The notes under the pieces: model-generated
Database searches by the model: none
Told to the model about the DNA's origin: nothing
The model's input: only the letters and a program-made list of their open reading frames with translations
Part shown: one piece after another, positions 36,306 through 48,170 of the stretch
Numbering within the stretch: position 1 is the stretch's first letter
Layout of the letters: each line of letters opens with the position of its first letter
Source of the DNA: Cacajao melanocephalus
Lineage: Eukaryota; Chordata; Mammalia; Primates; Pitheciidae
Length of the DNA stretch: 64,000 nucleotides
NCBI GenBank assembly: GCA_963573385.1
Contig: CAUYLG010071665.1
Location: 46,961-110,960, forward strand
Reading direction: 5' to 3'
Position numbers and translations under genes: made by a program

Positions 36306-37082
36306 CATACACTCTCTCAAATTAGTGAACAAATGCGTTATTATTTTCATCAGAAAGTATTCAAGTGCTCACTGAGACACAGTCTCCTTTCTGCTATCCC
36401 TATTCACCATGTTTTGCAAATGAACAAGGAAGTTGGAAACTGAATTGCTACTGACAGCCATCTTTCAATAGAAGAAGAGTCAGTCTAAGAAACAATTTGA
36501 CATACAAAGGAGAATAAATCTGAGAGAAGCAGAGCCAGGGATCTGATCAAACCATACCTGAAGCCTATTTACTGTTGATCTATTCCCTTAGTCAACCGGT
36601 AAATCACTTTTATTGTTGGTTTGGCTTGGTTGATCTGTAGCCTAAGTGATGTGTGAGCGAATAGAGAGATGAACTAGTTGCTACACAGAAGCTTGAAGTC
36701 AGGTTGAAATTAGGGACTCAAACTAGATGTGAAATCCAAAGCATGGAAATGGTCACAGTGCTCTTTGAATAAGAAGCTCTACTTCAAATTGGAATGTTGA
36801 TGTAACAGAATCAAGGGATAGTATTCTCCGGGCTTGGTCAGCAAGGTCTGAAGTTTCAAAATGTGGCTGTGTTGTAAGCTGCTGAGAAAGCCAGTGGGGA
36901 GAAGGGATTTCCCTAGGACAGCCTGGCAACTATGTTTCCTCTCATGCTAGCCATAGCTGGCTACTAGTGAAAAGCCTTCCTAGAAGGTGCTAAGAGAGTA
37001 AAGGGATACCAAATAATAATACAAATAAAGAGAGATAGTCAAGAATCGTCAATTATCCTCAGAAAAGAAGTACCATATGAAA
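36306..37082. other. Unique non-coding DNA
   Basis: Nothing recognised. Confidence 0.45.
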
Positions 37083-37295
37083 AGAGTATGAACTTTGTAG
37101 TCACACTTGGTTTTAAATTCTGGCTCTGCAAGTTATCTAACAAGTTGAACCTTATTTCCATTTGTAAAAATAAAAGAAAAATACTAAACACTTTCTTTGA
37201 GGATTGTTGCAAATAGTAATGTGATACTTTTATGTAGTCTGGAACATAGAAAAACTCCATTAAGGAAGAACAGTTATTGTTAGTAATAGAACTAG
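37083..37295 (+). mobile_element. MIR SINE, sense (diverged)
   Basis: 'agagtatgaactttgtagtc', 'aaattctggctctgcaagtt', 'gaggattgttgcaaatagta', tail near 'ctggaacatagaaaaactcc'. Confidence 0.75.
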
Positions 37296-37884
37296 CACTG
37301 TGCCTATTGGTAGAACTCTGGGGCTGTTTAAAAGATGGGTGGGCTGCATGATTTGTGACTTTAGCTGGAAAGCATCCTGATGTACAATGATCACATGATT
37401 GTGCGCCATTGGGATTCTCTTGGTAATTTTTATACCTCTTGCCAACCTTTAGGGAAGAGAGAGAAACCATTCTTGGTTACAATAGTTTCTAATTTCCACT
37501 TGGTCCAAACTTTGCAACAGTTGTTTTACTGGAGTCATACTTCTTTCTATGGAAAGACATGGGAACAAGTACTGAAATTGCAGTACCAGGCACAGAGTAG
37601 GTGCTCAATAAATGCTACCTGAAGTCTGGGTGCGGCAAGTTTATGATTTTCCAACAGACATGACAAAGGATACGTTGGGAAGGGCCCTGGAATATGTAAA
37701 TAGTCCAGATTCTGTTACTATTTCTACATTTTCAAGACCTTTGGGCCCTGAGTTCACTTATGTTCTGGAGTAGGGTCCAACCTCCCTGTGAAAAAGACAT
37801 ACAAGTTTATTGTAGCCTACCTCATGTAGCAATGGTTCTGCTTAGAGTTTCTCAGAACTCAAGCCTGTACAGAGGGTCGAGGGT
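37296..37884. other. Unique DNA with a short MIR/L2-like tail
   Basis: At 37587-37618 'ggcacagagtaggtgctcaa' followed by 'taaatgctacc' is a MIR or L2 3' end fragment. The rest is unrecognised. Confidence 0.5.
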
Positions 37885-38075
37885 TAGTGGAAAGTTTGCT
37901 GTTGTTAGCTCCCTCTGTGGCCTAAGGCAAGCCATTTAACCTCTTGGTGTCTGGATTTCCTCATCTGTGAGCCAGGGATAATAATACTTCCTACCTCACA
38001 GGTGTGTTGGGGGCATTAATTAATGTTTGTCTAGTGCTCAGGGATCTGTGATGAAAGGCAAGCATCATTATTGTT
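37885..38075 (+). mobile_element. MIR SINE, sense
   Basis: 'ggcctaaggcaagccattta', 'ctggatttcctcatctgtga', 'gggataataatacttcctac', then 'gtctagtgctcagggatct'. Confidence 0.9.
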
Positions 38076-38964
38076 GGTTTGCTGCAGGCAAGACTAGATT
38101 ATAGTCCTCCAGATGGGTTGCATATGGGAAGTGGTTTTAGCAAAAGATTTTCCCAAATGAAATGCAGGCTTTAAGGTTTGGGGCCACTTCAAAAGAAAAG
38201 GTGCCAGTAGAACTTCATCCTTTCTCTTGCATCCCAGCACTATCCATTAACGTATTTGACAAGAAGCATTTTGCCTAGTTTGTTTCAGAAGTCTGTGCTC
38301 TGCATTGAATTTTAAAGATCCAGATTTACCAGTTGTGGTTATTTTTACAGAAGCCTCTTAATTCCTTGTGAAGAATATTTAGTGTATAGGGACCATTTAG
38401 TGTGTCTATCCTATTAATAAGCAATTGTTTTAACAGCACCAGTGGACAAGTCAAATAAGCAAGAGGTTTCAATCTTTTCATTTTGTTTTGTTTAGCTCCT
38501 TCTTCCTTGCCACCCACTATTTTAAAAATAGCTTTCTACACTAAAGAGCGGTGGTGTGCTCTTGAAAGCTTTTAAAGAGGAACATTTTGAGAAAGGACTT
38601 CTGGTAAAATAGTCAGTAGAGTGTCTGGATACATTAAGGCTTGGGAGAAACTGGCAAAGAAATTGAGTGCTAGACAAATTTTTGTTTTCCAAATATTCAA
38701 AAAATTGATACAGTTAGCACATATATCAAGTTAAAGAACAAATATAACTTATTTTCCCAAAAACAGAAGTGTATTTTCTCTTAAAAATACAGAAGAATGC
38801 AAAATGAGGTTTTATTAGTATTATCAGTTCAGATAAGATGAGAAATGGGAAGAATCTTCTTGTAAAATTCATGCTGCTGAAAATCTGCTGTAGCAAAAAT
38901 TCCAAGGCAGAAATGTAAGTTATGATAGCCCTGTTACTGCATTTGCTTCTGTTACAAAGCACTG
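38076..38964. other. Unique non-coding DNA
   Basis: Nothing recognised. Confidence 0.45.
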
Positions 38965-39285
38965 GCACATTTATTCAGCACTTATTTTTTGAGTGTACTC
39001 TAAGTTTGAGGCGCTGTTCTGGGCACTGGAAATAAACAGTACACATAAGGTTCCTATTCTCATGGAACTTACCTTTTGGTGGAAGAACGCAAGAACACAC
39101 CAAGAAACAATTATAAATGCAGAGACTTAAAATGATGAGACAGAGAGTTTGATGGGGTGACTAGGAAGTCAGCTCCAGGAGGTGGCTTTAAGCTGGTAAG
39201 GCCCCTAGGTGTGAGACAGGATAAGACAATGTTAGAAAACAACTTTGTTGTAATAAGGTTTTCAGTAGGTATGAGGTACAGCTTG
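38965..39285 (-). mobile_element. L2 LINE 3' end, antisense
   Basis: Antisense L2 terminus: 'atttattcagcacttatttt', 'gttctgggcactggaaataa', 'ctcatggaacttacctttt'. The recognisable L2 text fades before the THE1 LTR. Confidence 0.75.
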
Positions 39286-39290
39286 GGATT

Positions 39291-39650
39291 TATATTAGTC
39301 CATTTTCATGCTGCTGATAAAGACATACCTGAGATTGGGTAATTTATAAAGAATAAGAGGTTTAATGGACTGACAGTTCCACGTGGCTGGGGAGGCCTCA
39401 CAATCATGGTGGAAGGCAAAAGGCACATCTTACATGGCGGTAGGCAAGAGAGAAGGGAGCCAAGCAAAAGGGGAAACCCCTTATAAAATCATTAGATCTC
39501 ATGAGACTTATTCACTACCATGAGAACAGTATGGGGGAACCACCCCCATGATTCAATCATCTCCTACCAGGTCCCTCCCATAACACATGGGAATTATGGG
39601 AGTTACAATTCAAGATAAGAATTGGGTGGGGACACAGCCAAACCACATCA
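39291..39650 (-). mobile_element. THE1-type MaLR solo LTR, antisense
   Basis: A 360-bp solo LTR in antisense: 'tatattagtccattttcatg' to 'cagccaaaccacatca', with 'gattgggtaatttataaaga', 'ctggggaggcctcacaatca' and 'gattcaatcatctcctacca'. Perfect 5-bp target duplications (ggatt) lie at 39286-39290 and 39651-39655. The length and low divergence fit THE1B/C, an anthropoid-age family. Confidence 0.95.
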
Positions 39651-39655
39651 GGATT

Positions 39656-40464
39656 CTAGCATATCCCTCCAATGTGGTGTCCAATTGTTTCTTCTTAATT
39701 TAGATTCCTCCATCATATACTGCATGCAAAGGAAAGTGGATTATGTTTGGAATCATCAAATTAGGGTGGTTGCCTGGTGCTCTGGAAAGGACTGAGGACT
39801 ATGTTGGGAGACCTGGTTGGTCGTGGATCTTCTGCTATTTTGCTGGGTTAGTCATGCAGTCTCATCATACTTTGGTTGAAAAAAATAAAGAGGGGGAGGT
39901 GCTTCTAGGAAGAATATAAAGCATGATTCAATTATCATAAACCCTTTGTTTTCATAAATCTGTGAAAACTGCAAAAAAGTGCTTATCTAAAAAGTGCTTA
40001 TATTGGAAGCTTGAAAATTTAAGATAATAAGGTAGAGAACTGGGTTCAAAAGTTAGATATCATTCGTATTTTTATAATGAGTTTTTAAAATTCTTTTCCT
40101 TTTTTCGAAAATGGGAGTCTTTTTAAAAAGCTACAGTAGAGTTTTCAAAACATTAGGAAAGTAAATAATCATTACTACTATGTTTGTAGTTTCTTTACTT
40201 TTGAGTTTTTCCTGCTTTCACAAACTGCCAGAAGTGAGTAGATGTGAAATGTCTTAAAGTTCTTAAAGTTAAGCATTTCTTTTGCAACAAAAATTGAACT
40301 GTTAAAAGTAAATTCAATAACTAAATTTAGAAAATGATATACTCTAATATCCCAAACTCTTCACAAGGAATTAAGAATTTTCTTCAAGAATATCCCAAGA
40401 ATAATTTTATGGGCAAGCAAGATTATGCATATTTTTGTCTACAAACTATTAAAATGACACTAAC
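39656..40464. other. Unique AT-rich non-coding DNA
   Basis: Nothing recognised. Confidence 0.45.
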
Positions 40465-40604
40465 AGCGTTACCTTCTGTAGTGCTTAGCACTTTTCAAAA
40501 CAGTTTTATGGTTCTTTAATCCTTACAACTACTTTGAACTTAAATTAGACAGAATTTATTATTCCTGCTTTAGAAAAAGAAGAGGCTCAAGAGTTAGAAT
40601 TTCC
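40465..40604 (-). mobile_element. MIR SINE, antisense (part 1, split by Alu)
   Basis: 'tgtagtgcttagcactttt', 'gttctttaatccttacaact', 'tattattcctgctttagaaa' are reversed MIR. It is interrupted at 40604 by an Alu and continues at 40912 with 'tgtatagctggtaacttaag'. Confidence 0.75.
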
Positions 40605-40895
40605 AGCTGGGCACAGTGGCTCACATCTGTAATCCCAGCACTTGGGGAGGCCGAGGCAGGTGGATCACAAGATTGGAAGTTCAAGACCAGTCTGGCCAAG
40701 ATGGTGAAAACCTGTCTTTACTAAAAATACAAAAATTAACTAGGCATGATGGTGGGTGCCTGTAATCCCAGCTACTCAGGAGGCTGATGCAGAGAATTGC
40801 TTGAACCCGGCAGGCAGAGGTTGCAGTGAGCTGAGATCACGCCACTGCATTTCAACCTGGGCAACAGAGCAAGACTTGGTCTCAAAAAAAAAAAA
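40605..40895 (+). mobile_element. Alu SINE, sense (AluS-like)
   Basis: A full-length Alu from 'gctgggcacagtggctcac' to its A tail, with 'gaggccgaggcaggtggatc' and 'gcttgaacccggcaggcag'. Perfect 16-bp target duplications, aagagttagaatttcc, lie at 40589-40604 and 40896-40911. It inserted into a pre-existing MIR. Confidence 0.97.
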
Positions 40896-40911
40896 AAGAG
40901 TTAGAATTTCC

Positions 40912-40982
40912 CTGGCATTGTATAGCTGGTAACTTAAGCTTGAATCTAGGATCCTGCTCCTGCCTAGAGCTTCTACCCCTAA
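40912..40982 (-). mobile_element. MIR SINE, antisense (part 2)
   Basis: The continuation of the MIR split by the Alu: 'tagctggtaacttaagcttg', 'aatctaggatcctgctcctg'. Confidence 0.65.
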
Positions 40983-42301
40983 AAATGGGTACACACTTAA
41001 CCTAGGTTTCTCTTCTAATTTTCTAGAAGGCTTTGAGGCTGATGTGTGGCACATGAGTTTATAAACAATTTTGGGCAGCTATAGTGATTCTGCCACTTGC
41101 ATCCCTTCTGCTGTGTCCCTGCTCCTTGGTGTCCTGCATGTCTGTCTGGCACATCTGTCAGTCCTGTGGGCCACTCTTACCTATGGCCTGGGTGAGACCT
41201 TGGATGTGTTGGGTGTTTTCCTTGTGTTTAGAAACACGTAGGCAGGAATGGTACATCTCATTTTGTGTTCCTTTAAACATACTGTGGCAATGTAAGACTA
41301 AGACCAGACACTTTTAAAAATACGTTTTTTCATGGAGTATCAAATTTTAAAAATAAGATTTCTAGTATCTGATTCCCTTTGGCTTAATATCAGTTTCAGT
41401 AAACATGTTTAGAGTGATGAGGAACAAATAGCGTGACTTTGCACCACCCTCCAGACGTTATGTTCTACCGTGATCACAAAATATTAAGCCTTTCCGTTAG
41501 AATATGATGGAATGATTACATGCAAGATTTTGAGACACTGCTATGAGATCTGCTAACTACATCTACAGGTCAAAGATTGGAGGAGAGGGGTAATCTACTT
41601 GAAAGCTGTGGAGAAAAGATGGACAAAACATGAGGGAATAAATAAGAGTTGAGTTTAGAGAGGAACCAGGCATGATTTTGTTCAAAATTTAATTATTTTC
41701 AATAAATTAAAATAAGGTGAATTTTTTTGGATGAGTCATAAGATAGATGTTGCATGAAAGGGCACTGGAATCAACAGGCACAAAATAAGATAGTCAAAGA
41801 CGGAAAAATAATCACAGGTAGAGCATTTGTTCCACTTGCCTTTTATCTTTTACACCTGTGTTTGAATTCATCCAAACTTGCATAAATCCTTTACACAGCT
41901 GTCGAAATTGCACTTGAAAAAAGGCTGAAGTAGTCTCAGACGGGCTAACATTTCATCATCCTGAATACTTAAACCCAAACAGGTTTAAACACTTTGCCAA
42001 ACCCAAGGATAACGGGCTTCCCATTGATCTTCGCTCTGCTCAAATGTTCAACTGTGTGTGCCAAAATGTACACTGCAGCCTGCATTGTGTAGATTCCAAC
42101 AATTTTTAGCTGCAGACAAGATCAAAAACAAAGTTTTAAGGATGACAGTTCTCCTTTAAAGTCTACATAGAAACAGATACTTTCATATATGTAATTAAAG
42201 AGCAGTTGGCCGTTTGCACAAACAGATCTTCTAAATTTTTTCTTACGAATATTTTAACTTTGTATAATTCTGAAAAGAGCTAATCACATTTCTGGTATTT
42301 T
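40983..42301. other. Repeat-free non-coding DNA
   Basis: No transposon is recognised in 1.3 kb. The part at 41800-42240 has high sequence complexity, with E-box-like cagctg (41897-41902) and mixed motifs. It is a candidate for conserved non-coding DNA, although this is unproven. Confidence 0.4.
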
Positions 42302-42316
42302 TACTGGAGGATTTCT

Positions 42317-42594
42317 TTTCTTTATTTTGAGATGGAGTCTTGCTCTGTTACCAGGCTGGAGTGCAGTTGCCAATCTCGGCTCACTGCAACCTCTGCTTGA
42401 TTCTCCCGTCTCAGCCTCCAGAGTAGCTGGGGATAGAGTAGCTGGGCCACCATGCCCAGCTAATTTTTGTATTTTTAATAGAGACAGGGTTTCACCATGT
42501 TGGCCAGGATGGTCTCGATCTCTTGATCTGATGATCTGCCTGCTTTGGCTACCCAAAGTACTGGGATTACAGGCGTGAGTCACTGCGCCTGGCC
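42317..42594 (-). mobile_element. Alu SINE, antisense (AluS-like)
   Basis: Antisense Alu with its T-rich tail at 42317 and its 5' end at 42594. Target duplications are tactggaggatttct (42302-42316) and tactggactatttct (42595-42609). A small deletion and rearrangement affects the centre of the right monomer around 42385-42450. Confidence 0.95.
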
Positions 42595-42639
42595 TACTGG
42601 ACTATTTCTGATGTGTAATCTGACCTCCACAATCTTATC

Positions 42640-42960
42640 AACTTTAGTTTGGGGTCTATAATTAATTTTTTCCATTGAAAATTTAGAAAGGCATATATCA
42701 ACATTGTAATAAAATTCACACAGCACAGAAGTATATAAAATGAACAGTACAAATCCTTCCATACTGTTACCTTCAAACTCTCCTCCCCAGAGGTAATCTC
42801 TTTCAACACTTTGATGTATATCCTTCCAGATCTTTTGTAAAATGCATTACTTTGTGTGTGTGTGTAATTATGAATAAATTCTATCATAATATAAACACCG
42901 TTCTGCCATTATCTTTTCCTTAGAATATCATAATGTATTATCAATCTTTAAAAATTTGTC
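42640..42960 (-). mobile_element. Old L1-like fragment, antisense
   Basis: Phrases such as 'cccagaggtaatctctttc' and 'gatgtatatccttccagatc' recall antisense L1M 3' regions. A short (GT)n sits at 42854-42866. Assignment is tentative. Confidence 0.45.
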
Positions 42961-43338
42961 CAGCCTAATCAGTGAAAGGTGGTATCCCTAGGCATAGGAT
43001 TCTCTCTGGGTGGGGACTAGATGCACTGAAACTATTTTCTTCAAATTTAATTATCCACTCTCTGCTTCCTTGTTCATACTAACAAAAGTTGGGAGGCTGT
43101 TTTGTTTTTGCTAAATATGGTACTAAGAGGAAGTGACTCTGAAAGTTGACCCTGAAGGAAAATTCAGGGCTTGCCGTTATTTTGGAAGAAAGGAAATTGC
43201 ATGTAAGGGAGCTTCTCTGTGCAAAGCCATAAAAACCCGAGTGCCTTCTTGTTTTCTTGGTTTAAACTATCTGTAGCCATCTTCATGGCTAACCTGATCC
43301 ATGTTTTTTCTACTGGGCTCTCACTAAGGACTACATAA
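42961..43338. other. Unique non-coding DNA
   Basis: Nothing recognised. Confidence 0.45.
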
Positions 43339-43350
43339 AGTTACACATTT

Positions 43351-43675
43351 ATTTTTTAGTTTTTGAGACAGTCTTGCTCTGTCACCCAGGATGGAGTACA
43401 GTGGTGAAATCTCAGCTCAGTGCAACCTAGCCTCCCAGGTTCAAGTGATTCTTGTGCCTCAGCCTCCTGAGTACCTGGGATTACAGATGTGCACCACCAT
43501 ACCTGGCTGATTTTTGTATTTTTAGTAGAGATGGAATTTCACCATGTTGGCCAGGATGGTCTCAGACTCCTGGCTTCATGTGACCCACCTGCCTCAGGCT
43601 CCTGAAGTGCTGGGATTTAAAAGTTCTGTCTTTTTACTAGTACCTGATTACAGGCGTGAGCCACCGAGCCGGCCC
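43351..43675 (-). mobile_element. Alu SINE, antisense, with 32-bp internal insertion
   Basis: Antisense Alu flanked by agttacacattt (43339-43350) and agctccacattt (43676-43687). Near its 5' end the expected 'tgggattacaggcgtgag' is broken by 32 extra bases at 43618-43649, which leave gatt on both sides (43614-43617, 43646-43649). Confidence 0.92.
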
Positions 43676-43687
43676 AGCTCCACATTT

Positions 43688-44719
43688 TAATGGGCTTCCC
43701 ATTTGGCATGCTTCCATACCCAGCTGGAATGTTTATTGCTCTTCCTCAAAAGGAGTTCCTTTCTAAGGCAAAAGATGCATAAAACCCCAGAGTGGACCCT
43801 TGCCTGAACTTTATAAGTTGATTTGCAAATAGTTATAGAGAAATTTGGCTGCTGGGGGGAACTTGGGAGAAACCTAATTGGCAAGATAATCCCCAGGCCA
43901 TTGAAGATGGCACTGGTGGGAAGCTGAGGGTTCGTGGGTGTGACACAGTCAAGAGACAAATTGATGTAAGCAGAATATCTCTGGTGTTGAATAATGAGGT
44001 TGAAAACCTGACGACGCAACAGTGCTTTTAGAATTTGGCTTTTGGATTTGAGCCAGAATAAATTAAGAGAGTCCTGATAAAATGAAGTGACCTTGATTAT
44101 GTCACCATGTGCCATTTCTTTCAGCTTCAAGCCCACCCTTCTATATTCTTTAATTGATGCTGAGATTGGGCCTTTGCAAATAAGTCAGCTTTGCCAACTG
44201 GCTCCCTATGAGGCTATGCCATTGGGGATGCTAAATGGTGAAAATGTGCTACTTCCTGTTTCCTCTGGGCTTCCTGTTTCTGTGACTATCACCCAGCCTC
44301 ACTTCTTTCTGGAACCAGTACTTAATTCCAGGAGCATCCATGGACTCCAACCAGCCATTTTCCCAACACTCAAAATATCTGCTTTCTCTCACCCCCAACT
44401 CCTGAAACACCAGCCCTGCAGCTGAGATGCTCCTTTGCTCAGAGGTGTGAGTTTTTTAGCTCCCTGCACACCCACTTTCTAAGTTTTGATAAATCTAGTC
44501 TCTTCTCTTTGCTTCCAAAGACTTAAGGTTGGTGGTTGCTTTCTGTAGTTGCAACCTCTGTGATATCTTAATGTTTCCCTTTTGAATGTTCTGCTCTTCA
44601 ATATCTATTAACAGTTCCTTATAGTACACTATATCTGTCCTTTGACCAGACCCTGACTGACAGAGGCTCTCCCAAGGTGGAGAATAAATTGGAGAACTCA
44701 TGAGTTTCTATGTCATTCA
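43688..44719. other. Non-coding DNA, possible old repeat
   Basis: A 149-codon minus-strand open frame (43687-44136) matches nothing I know. The 44110-44660 portion, ending 'ccagaccctgactgac', has the look of an ancient dispersed repeat terminus, but I cannot name it. Confidence 0.35.
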
Positions 44720-45115
44720 GGAATGACATTGAGGCCTTCATTACATGGGGATGGTGAGGATATAGGGAAAGGGGTACAATTGACAAATGTCGGGTGGGAA
44801 AGAACCAATAGGACTTGATGATTAGAAACAGGGAGTGAAGACAGAGGGCAGTAGAATAGGTGAAGTTTCCATCCTGGCAGTTGGGAAAATGATATTGCTC
44901 TAGAATGCTGGGAAAGTTGGGAAAAGAATTAAGTCTAGGTAAGGGACATGCAGGTGGAGATGTTTTAAAGGCTTGTGGTAGAGTGGAACTGAAATTCAAG
45001 GGATAACTGGAGAGGTAACGTCAATAGCGAATGAGGGGACAGTGGCTTAGTTCCCTGAGGATGTGAGGATGGAACAGCAGTTGCCAGGTAACTTGCAGAA
45101 AAGGGCTTAGTGCAA
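44720..45115 (-). mobile_element. L2 LINE fragment, antisense
   Basis: Antisense L2 texture with 'aggacttgatgattagaaac', 'catgcaggtggagatgtttt' and 'aattcaagggataactggag', in the same order as in the other L2 copies of this window. Decayed RT-region remnant. Confidence 0.55.
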
Positions 45116-46334
45116 AGTCCAACATGTGGCCTCCTGCCCCTAACAAACACAGATTACCTCCTTTTTAATACCCTGTGTAGGTTAGAAAAAATAGGAACTA
45201 CATGACCACTGTTTTAACTAGAAGAAGGTACTAGTGATTATTTGAGATTCTGTTACTGCTTGCATAAGCAGACTTCACTCTGGTTGAGTCAATTGAATGG
45301 AGGGTCAATGAACAATGTTGCCTTTAATTTTTTATGATGGAAGCAGATGAGCAAGCTACATAAATAGCCACTTTACATGAGCAGAAGACTATGAAGCTTG
45401 TTGTCATCAAATAAAACACGGCGAAGCTCATCTGACACACGTTTGAAAATACAGTTACTATTGTGCTACATTGTAATTAGGTCCAGGTGCTAAGCAGTTC
45501 TTGTAAAATGTTGTAATTCATATTGATGAAAGTCAAACCAACTTTTTATACTTTCTACTTTTTTACTTGATCTAAAATGGATCTCGCAGCAGTTTTCACT
45601 GGTATCACATACCATCAATTAAAATCCATCTGTCAAACATGTACTGAGTTATTATTTTCCAAGTATTGTGCTGAGTTCTGGGGGATAAAAATATGTACGG
45701 AATTGCCAAAAGTTGAGTTTATATGTGCACTTAAATCTGAATCACACATACATTCCTGAGTGAGCCACACATGTTCCTGCAAAATGATCCTACATCCTGT
45801 ACACTGCAGTCTCCTTGAGTAAAAGTATGACCTCCTCAGATACCATTTTTTTCCTTGGTTGATAACGTTACTCCTCCTGTGCCTGCCCTTTTCTAGCCCT
45901 CTGTGGGGCACTGAGGGGTTCTGCATCAGCATTTCCCATTCTAAGTTTCCTGGAGGGTAGGTGTCTTGACACGAGAGAACTTGGGCTTGTAACATTGAAA
46001 TAATAGACACACAGTAGACTGGATGGCATAGGCAGCAGAAAAACACAGGAAGAAGGGGCTTTTCCTCCATAGAAATGGATTGTCTTACAGAAGGGAGAGG
46101 TGAAGCCTAGGAGGAAGAGCCTATTTTAAGGCTGGGAAAAAAGCAGGTGGCTGACTAGGATAGGACAGTTTCCTGCAAGAAGAAACTTTCACCCAACAAC
46201 TTTAGGGGAGGGGCCCTGAGTAACAGAAGCTGGTATAGTCTCTTACCTGTTCTCTCAAATAAGACAGAAAAACATATTTGAAAGAGATGCTGAAGAACAT
46301 TTCCCCCTTCTAATGGCCCCTTGTGAATGTCAGG
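45116..46334. other. Mostly unique DNA with a possible L2 end
   Basis: 45610-45745 resembles an antisense L2 terminus ('tgtcaaacatgtactgagtt', 'gtattgtgctgagttctggg'). The rest is unrecognised. Confidence 0.4.
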
Positions 46335-46640
46335 GCAGGTTAAATAATGTTGCTGAAATAAACAACCTTCAGGTCTTAGTGGTGGAGCACTACAAAGAGT
46401 TAAGTCTCCCTTAGTTTGCCCGTCCATGATAGGGTAGCTGGGTGCTTTGCTCCATGTCATCCTCACTTAGGATGCAAGCTGACAGAGCCTCCACTATCTG
46501 GGAATGTCATTGATTTCTCAATCAAAGGGGAGGAAAGGGCAAATCACACACTGACTCTTAAAGGTTCTACCCAGAAACTATATAAGCCACTTCATTCACA
46601 TGTCATTGGTTAAACCAAGTCACACACATGATAATGCTGT
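46335..46640 (-). mobile_element. MLT1-like LTR remnant, antisense
   Basis: 'aaataatgttgctgaaata', 'caggtcttagtggtggagca', 'actgactcttaaaggttcta' and 'cattggttaaaccaagtcac' parallel an antisense MLT1 LTR. Heavily decayed. Confidence 0.45.
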
Positions 46641-47089
46641 TCTTCTAGGTGGCAGTGAAATACATTTCTATTTGTTTGGAAGTAAAAGAGCTGGAAACAT
46701 CCTTCCTAAGACACCTATCTCTTACGCAATGAGTTACTGATGATTCTTAAGGAGCAACTGTATGGGTAGGAATAGCATGATTTTTTTCCAGGGTCACTGG
46801 ACTGAGAATCTTCCACTGTCGCTGAAACATTTGTTTTTCCTACTCAAGGATGCATGGAGTTCTTTAATAGCACATAGTATTATGTGTATTAAGTAAGAAA
46901 GGCTCAAAATACCTAATAAACTAATAATGCTTGTTTACGTGGTTATAAATCTGGTCCTTTGTGTTTTCTAAAAGGGAAGGACCCTCTAAGGGCATGAAAG
47001 ATGAGGTGCTCTGCTGCAAACTAAGCATCTCTGATATGCCAACGAGCTTTTAGGAAAGTTGTTTTGTTCAACCCTCTCAATAACTCAAG
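46641..47089. other. Unique non-coding DNA
   Basis: Nothing recognised. Confidence 0.45.
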
Positions 47090-47325
47090 ATGGTTTAGTA
47101 GTTAAGAACATAGACTCTGGAGCCAGAGTGCCTAGTTGAATCCTACTTTTACCATTTAGCACTTCTGTGACCTTGGGTAATTCCATCATTCCTCTGTGCC
47201 TCAGTTTCCTCATCCAAAAAGTGGAGATAATCATAGTGTCTACCTTATAGGGCTGTGAAGACGAGTTAATGTTTGCAAAGTGCTAGGAACAAAGACTAGC
47301 AAAGGGTATGCTCTCTATAAAAAGC
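47090..47325 (+). mobile_element. MIR SINE, near full length, sense
   Basis: 'tggtttagtagttaagaaca', 'gactctggagccagagtgcc', 'tctgtgaccttgggtaattc', 'gtgcctcagtttcctcatcc', 'tatagggctgtgaagacga'. Well preserved, including the tRNA-related head. Confidence 0.95.
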
Positions 47326-47760
47326 ACGGGTTAAATAAACTGTTTAGAGTTTATTGCCAAGTAGTCTCATTTACCAAGAGAAAACTAGGGCTCACAGAAA
47401 TTAAATAATGTGCTTGGGGAGAGGAAAGATCCAATATTTGTACCACTTCTGTCCAAAGTCCATGTTCTTTGTTTCATACCACATTGGGGGCTGGAAAACA
47501 AAGTAAAAAGGAAAGAAAAACATAGAAATGTAAGACATGAAAAGCAAGCTTTCCAGCTTCTCAACATTGTCTTGATTGGCACCCAGAAGTTTTCATGTTC
47601 TTAGTAGCTCTTCCATAGGAACTTGTCACTGAGCCAAAAACTACTGCCCTGCATGAGGCAGATACTGCCCACTGCTCTAGGACAAGGACATCATCACTGA
47701 CATTCTTTATGTGTCAATAACCTGTTAAAGGCACAGTAGCTGGGAGCACTTTTCAGCCAC
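47326..47760. other. Unique non-coding DNA
   Basis: Nothing recognised before the inverted-repeat arm. Confidence 0.45.
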
Positions 47761-47872
47761 TGTCCAAGCCTTTAGGGCTTGACAGTCTTATGTGAATAAG
47801 CATAGTTGCTCCACATATGAAATGTTTGGTTGAAGTATGAGTAGCACATTTTCACTTTGAAAGAAAAGTTCT
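47761..47872 (+). repeat. Left arm of a 112-bp inverted repeat
   Basis: Its reverse complement matches 48171-48281 at roughly 88% by eye. The outer end is 'tgtccaagcctt' and the inner end is 'gaaagaaaagttc'. It resembles no repeat family that I recognise. Confidence 0.92.
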
Positions 47873-48061
47873 TTTGAACATCCTCAGGTCAGTAAAAAAG
47901 CAAGATAAATCCAGTGTGTTTCAAATGTTAGGTGTAAAAAATATACGGGAGAGAATGAGGACTTTCCCAAGACAAATTGCTAAGAGCCTAGATATGTACA
48001 TTCTGAATTCTCACCTTCTCTTTTTAAAGAATCCATCTGATTATAGGAAGGAATTAGTGTC

Positions 48062-48170
48062 TAGTGGTTAAGGGAAAACTGTGAAGTCAGAGAGCCCAGA
48101 CTTGAATCCAAGCTTTGTCATTTACTAGCTTTGTGTGGGTCAGTTTTCTCATTTAAACAATAGAGACTTT
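48062..48170 (+). mobile_element. MIR SINE, truncated at the inverted-repeat arm
   Basis: 'gtctagtggttaagggaaaa', 'cagacttgaatccaagcttt', 'tttactagctttgtgtgggt', 'cagttttctcatttaaacaa'. The MIR stops where the right arm begins, so that breakpoint falls in or at the edge of the MIR. Confidence 0.85.

Noticed and set aside
43687..44136. 149-codon open frame on the minus strand
   Set aside because: It starts beside an Alu target site, matches no family I know, and lies in sequence with ancient-repeat texture. Not supported as a gene.
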